Below, piece after piece: positions 54,957-58,413 of a DNA stretch of 58,413 nucleotides. The position numbers were made by a program, and so were the translations under genes. This stretch comes from an uncultured Clostridia bacterium (GTDB lineage: Bacteria; Bacillota; Clostridia; TANB77; CAG-508): NCBI GenBank assembly GCA_944391865.1, contig CALXVD010000007.1:1-58413 (forward strand), in the 5' to 3' direction. The number at the start of each line of letters is the position of its first letter. Positions within the stretch are counted from its first letter, which is position 1. The notes below the pieces were generated by a model. It searched no databases. It saw nothing but the letters and a program-made list of their open reading frames with translations, and had not been told where the DNA came from.

Positions 54957-57900
54957 ATGTTACAAATAAAAAATGTTTATAAAGAGTATAGAACAGGAAC
55001 TTTAATACAAAAAGCTTTAGACAATGTAAGTTTAAACTTTAGAGATAATGAATTTGTTGCAATACTTGGACCAAGTGGTTCTGGAAAAACTACACTATTA
55101 AATATTATTGGTGGTTTAGATCGTTACGACAAAGGCGATTTAATAATTAATGGAATTTCTACAAAAAAATATAAGGATAGAGATTGGGATTCTTATCGTA
55201 ATCATACAATTGGATTTGTATTCCAAAGTTATAATTTAATACCACACCAAACTATTTTAGCAAATGTTGAACTTGCTTTAACTATTGCTGGTGAATCAAA
55301 AAATAAGCGTAAACAAAAAGCAATAAAGGCTCTTGAACAAGTTGGACTTGCAAATCAACTTCACAAAAAGCCAAACCAATTATCAGGTGGGCAAATGCAA
55401 AGGGTTGCAATTGCAAGAGCCTTAGTAAATAATCCAGATATAGTCCTTGCTGATGAACCAACAGGAGCATTAGATAGTGATACAAGTGTTCAAGTTATGG
55501 ATTTATTAAAAGAAGTTGCAAAAGACCGTTTGGTAGTAATGGTAACACATAATCCGGAGCTTGCCAAAAATTATGCTAATCGTATTGTGAATATAAAAGA
55601 TGGAAAAATACTGTCTGATACAAATCCATATATAATTGAAAATGAAAAACATACAAAACTTGTAAATAAAAAATTTGGTAAAACATCAATGTCTTTTTTA
55701 ACTTCATTATCTCTAAGTTTCAATAATTTAAGAACTAAAAAAGGAAGAACAATTTTAACAGCTTTTGCTGGCTCAATTGGCATTATCGGTATAGCACTTA
55801 TATTATCATTATCAAATGGAGTTAATAAATATATTAAAACAATTGAGGAAGATACTTTGTCTGAATATCCTTTGCAGATACAAAGCTCAGGAATTGATAT
55901 GAGCTCATTTCTTATGGAATCAGACAGTAACGATGGAAATAACGAAGAACATGGAGATATAAACGTTAGTAAAAGATTAACAAGTATGTTTTCAAAGATA
56001 GGTACAAATGATTTAAAAACTTTGAAACAATATTTAGAAAGTGACGATTGTCCTATAAATGAATATTCAAAAGATATTGAATATACTTATGATGTTACAC
56101 CTATCATTTATAGTGCGGATACAGAAAATTTAAGACAAATTAATCCAGACAATACCTTCTCAAGTTTGGGAATAAGTTCAAGCCAATCTAATAATAGTAT
56201 GATTTCTAGTATGATGAGTACAAATGTATTTTATCAAATGCCTCAAAATGCAGACTCGTATCAAAATCAATATGATATAAAAGCAGGTAAATGGCCTACA
56301 AACTATAATGAATGTGTTTTAGTTTTATCATCGCAAGGAAATATTAGTGACTTTTTATTATATACATTAGGCTTAAGAGATTATACTGAATTGCAAAATT
56401 TTGTTACTGATTTTTCAAATGGAGAAGAAATAAATGCTCCAGATAATTTAGGCTCATATTCTTATGATGATATCATTGGAATTACTTTTAAATTAATTAA
56501 TAGTAGTGATTGTTACGAATATGATGAAGAATATAAAATTTGGCGAGATAAAACTGATAATACAGAATATATGAAAAACGTAGTAGAAAATGGAGAAGAC
56601 TTAAAAATTGTTGGAATTGTACAGCCAAAAAAAGGAGCAACAAGTACTATGCTATTAAATGGAATTTATTATCCAGCTTCTCTAACAGAATATGTTCTTG
56701 AAAAAGCTAAAAACAGTAAAATAGTGCAAGAACAACTAGCAAATCCAGAAATTGATGTATTTACTGGAAAAAGGTTTGACGATACTGAAGAAGATAACTC
56801 TTTTGATATGAACTCTTTAATTGATGTGGATACAAATGCATTGCAGTCAGCTTTTAAAATAGACCAATCGAAGATAATAGTAGACTTTGGAAATTTAAAT
56901 AATATATTAAATCAAAATTCATTACCAAGTCTTGAAATAGATGATATTTTAAGCAATATAGATTTTTCTATGTCGAGTGAAGATATACATAAATTAATGA
57001 CAGATATTTTAAATGGTTATGAAGAATATTTAGAAGAAAATTTAGGAACTGATTTTAGCAAAATAAGTCAACAATTATCAGATTATTTGCAATCCAAAGA
57101 AGCAAGCGAATTAATTAATAAAAAAATCCAAGAAATCATTGAAGAAAATGGAAGTTTGACTTTTACACAAGAGCAACTCCAAAGCATTCTGACAGAAGTT
57201 TTAAATGGTTATCAGCAATATGTAGAGGATAATAAACTAATAAGTATAACTGATTTAAACAAATATCTTATGGAATATCTTGAATCAGATGAAGCAAAAA
57301 CCATTATTACCAATAATATATCACAAATAATACAATCTCAAGATTTAGATGAACAAATATCAAAAATAATGGAAGAATACATGCAAAACGTTATGGGGAC
57401 AATTAGTAAAAGTATGCAAAAGCAAATGGAATCAAGTATTCAAACTTTAATTAAATCATTAACAGGAGCAATTAGTATCGATGAAAATGCTTTTATAGGT
57501 GCGTTTAAGATGAAAATGAATGAAGAAGAACTATCAGAATTATTTAATTCTCTTATGTCTAAAGAAAGTGTTACTTATGAAAGTAATTTAAAAAAACTAA
57601 ATTATGCTGATTTAGATGAGCCAAGTGGTATTAATATTTATCCAAAGGATTTTGAAGGAAATAAATCAATTATTAATTTATTAAATGATTATAACACTCA
57701 TATGAGGGAAGAAGGTAACGACGACAAAGTAATTTCATTTACAGATATGGTAGGAACTTTAATGAGTTCCGTGACAACCATTGTTAACACAATAAGTTAT
57801 GTTTTAATTGCATTTGTTGCCATATCTTTAATTGTTTCTTCTATTATGATCGGTGTTATTACATATATTAGTGTGTTGGAACGCAAAAAAGAAATCGGAA

Positions 57901-58196
57901 TTTTAAGAGCAATGGGAGCTTCTAAACATAATATTTCACAAATATTTAATGCTGAAACAATTATTATCGGAGCGCTTGCTGGATTGATGGGAATAGCTCT
58001 TACTTTATTACTAATCATTCCTATAAATAAAATTATTTATTCACTTTCAAATGGTGTAAATGTAAAAGCAGCATTACCACTTGTGTCAGGTATAATTCTA
58101 ATTGTATTAAGCGTAGTTTTAACACTAATCGGAGGAATTATTCCTTCAAGAAAAGCTGCCAAGGAAGATCCAGTGTTGGCTTTAAGAAGTGAGTAA
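54957..58196 (+). CDS. MacB-like ABC transporter (fused ATPase and permease)
   Basis: A 1079-residue fusion. An N-terminal ATPase (1-225) has Walker [10 protein letters not shown], signature [15 protein letters not shown] and Walker [13 protein letters not shown] first span is at about 265-290. A very large extracytoplasmic domain (about 290-930) contains long helical repeats ([28 protein letters not shown]). An FtsX permease domain with three spans (about 945-1070; [19 protein letters not shown]) ends the chain. Such type VII ABC systems act as mechanotransmitters for peptides or lipoproteins. The extracytoplasmic domain is much larger than in MacB. The gene has a GGAGAG site. The frame is intact. 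Confidence 0.9.
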   Translation: MLQIKNVYKEYRTGTLIQKALDNVSLNFRDNEFVAILGPSGSGKTTLLNIIGGLDRYDKGDLIINGISTKKYKDRDWDSYRNHTIGFVFQSYNLIPHQTILANVELALTIAGESKNKRKQKAIKALEQVGLANQLHKKPNQLSGGQMQRVAIARALVNNPDIVLADEPTGALDSDTSVQVMDLLKEVAKDRLVVMVTHNPELAKNYANRIVNIKDGKILSDTNPYIIENEKHTKLVNKKFGKTSMSFLTSLSLSFNNLRTKKGRTILTAFAGSIGIIGIALILSLSNGVNKYIKTIEEDTLSEYPLQIQSSGIDMSSFLMESDSNDGNNEEHGDINVSKRLTSMFSKIGTNDLKTLKQYLESDDCPINEYSKDIEYTYDVTPIIYSADTENLRQINPDNTFSSLGISSSQSNNSMISSMMSTNVFYQMPQNADSYQNQYDIKAGKWPTNYNECVLVLSSQGNISDFLLYTLGLRDYTELQNFVTDFSNGEEINAPDNLGSYSYDDIIGITFKLINSSDCYEYDEEYKIWRDKTDNTEYMKNVVENGEDLKIVGIVQPKKGATSTMLLNGIYYPASLTEYVLEKAKNSKIVQEQLANPEIDVFTGKRFDDTEEDNSFDMNSLIDVDTNALQSAFKIDQSKIIVDFGNLNNILNQNSLPSLEIDDILSNIDFSMSSEDIHKLMTDILNGYEEYLEENLGTDFSKISQQLSDYLQSKEASELINKKIQEIIEENGSLTFTQEQLQSILTEVLNGYQQYVEDNKLISITDLNKYLMEYLESDEAKTIITNNISQIIQSQDLDEQISKIMEEYMQNVMGTISKSMQKQMESSIQTLIKSLTGAISIDENAFIGAFKMKMNEEELSELFNSLMSKESVTYESNLKKLNYADLDEPSGINIYPKDFEGNKSIINLLNDYNTHMREEGNDDKVISFTDMVGTLMSSVTTIVNTISYVLIAFVAISLIVSSIMIGVITYISVLERKKEIGILRAMGASKHNISQIFNAETIIIGALAGLMGIALTLLLIIPINKIIYSLSNGVNVKAALPLVSGIILIVLSVVLTLIGGIIPSRKAAKEDPVLALRSE

Positions 58197-58248
58197 AATT
58201 TGAAATTTATAGTGGTAAATTGGGAGAAAATTAGTTTTTAATATAATT

Positions 58249-58284
58249 ATTTCCCAAAAATAAAAAAACTTGATTTTGGGAAAT
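58249..58284. terminator. Inverted repeat after the ABC transporter gene
   Basis: ATTTCCCAAAA and TTTTGGGAAAT form an 11-bp stem. There is no T run, so the terminator role is uncertain. Confidence 0.5.
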
Positions 58285-58335
58285 CAGACTGTTATATTTT
58301 ATAAAGTAAAATAGTAATTTATTGAGGAGGTAAAA

Positions 58336-58413
58336 GTGAAAATTGCAAAGATTATATTATCAATAGTTACAATGCTATTTGCATTACTAGGATTATTAAA
58401 AGTTATATCTTTT
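58336..58413 (+). CDS. Start of a membrane or exported protein (cut by window end)
   Basis: GTG at 58336, preceded by GAGGAGG, opens 26 codons (VKIAKIILSIVTMLFALLG...) that continue past the window. The start is a signal peptide or membrane span. It may be an accessory protein of the MacB-like transporter. Nothing more can be said. Confidence 0.6.
   Translation, partial: MKIAKIILSIVTMLFALLGLLKVISF

Overview
The window is AT-rich, AGA-biased DNA from a strictly anaerobic, probably spore-forming low-GC Firmicute (Clostridia). The evidence is an SpoIIM homologue, an anaerobic NrdD, strong AGGAGG ribosome sites, a LysM protein of the YneA type, a sortase, and a cohesin/dockerin pair. An uncultured gut lineage is my inference. 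Most genes are housekeeping genes.

The outstanding observation is a systematic recoding signal. Ten genes are each split by one or two apparent +1 frameshifts (13 sites). Every break is the same event: an in-frame CGG codon at which skipping the C lets translation continue on the overlapping GGN glycine codon, exactly restoring the conserved protein. They are yqeG, an M24 peptidase, dxs (2 sites), pncB, an ABC permease (2), rnhA, spoIIM, guaA, a GH30 glycosidase (2) and a class A PBP. I checked by hand the frame of CGG trinucleotides on the sense strand of the genes. About 90 are out of frame. Fourteen are in frame: 13 are break points, and one (gene at 46878) is an apparently normal codon in an orphan gene. 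CGA, CGC and CGT are used normally as Arg. This fits CGG being an unassigned or 'hungry' codon that causes efficient +1 frameshifting (or is read as a CGGN quadruplet), not random sequencing error.

Layout: 1-6957 holds a HAD phosphatase, prepilin peptidase, M24 peptidase, acyl-CoA ligase, an orphan gene, thyA and folA. 7199-7439 is a tRNA Val-Asp-Phe operon. 7498-16956 has an HTH fragment, an SCP2-like/alcohol dehydrogenase/aldehyde dehydrogenase operon, dxs, galE and convergent NAD-salvage genes pncA and pncB. 17306-24040 has an ABC exporter, a permuted-papain hydrolase, a pilin-like protein and two unrecognised genes. 24416-28708 has nrdD, a divergent Crp/Fnr regulator and a one-domain ABC-F protein. 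28900-37807 has a putative small RNA, an epimerase, Dps, an EAL phosphodiesterase and a surface module (LPKTG-anchored cohesin-like protein, sortase, dockerin-bearing wall hydrolase, second cohesin-like membrane protein). 38460-49005 has yebC, tmcAL, rnhA, an HD-GYP-like gene, endoQ-like, spoIIM, xerD, guaB and guaA. 49336-58413 has a LysM protein under a LexA-like operator, a second tyrosine recombinase, the GH30 enzyme, a PBP, a MacB-like ABC transporter and the start of another gene.

Intergenic DNA carries three repeat classes: about 130-bp palindromic elements with AAATTGTAATTT ends (five copies plus two fragments), short GTAGGGGCGG-type hairpins, and very long nested hairpins around the dockerin gene.
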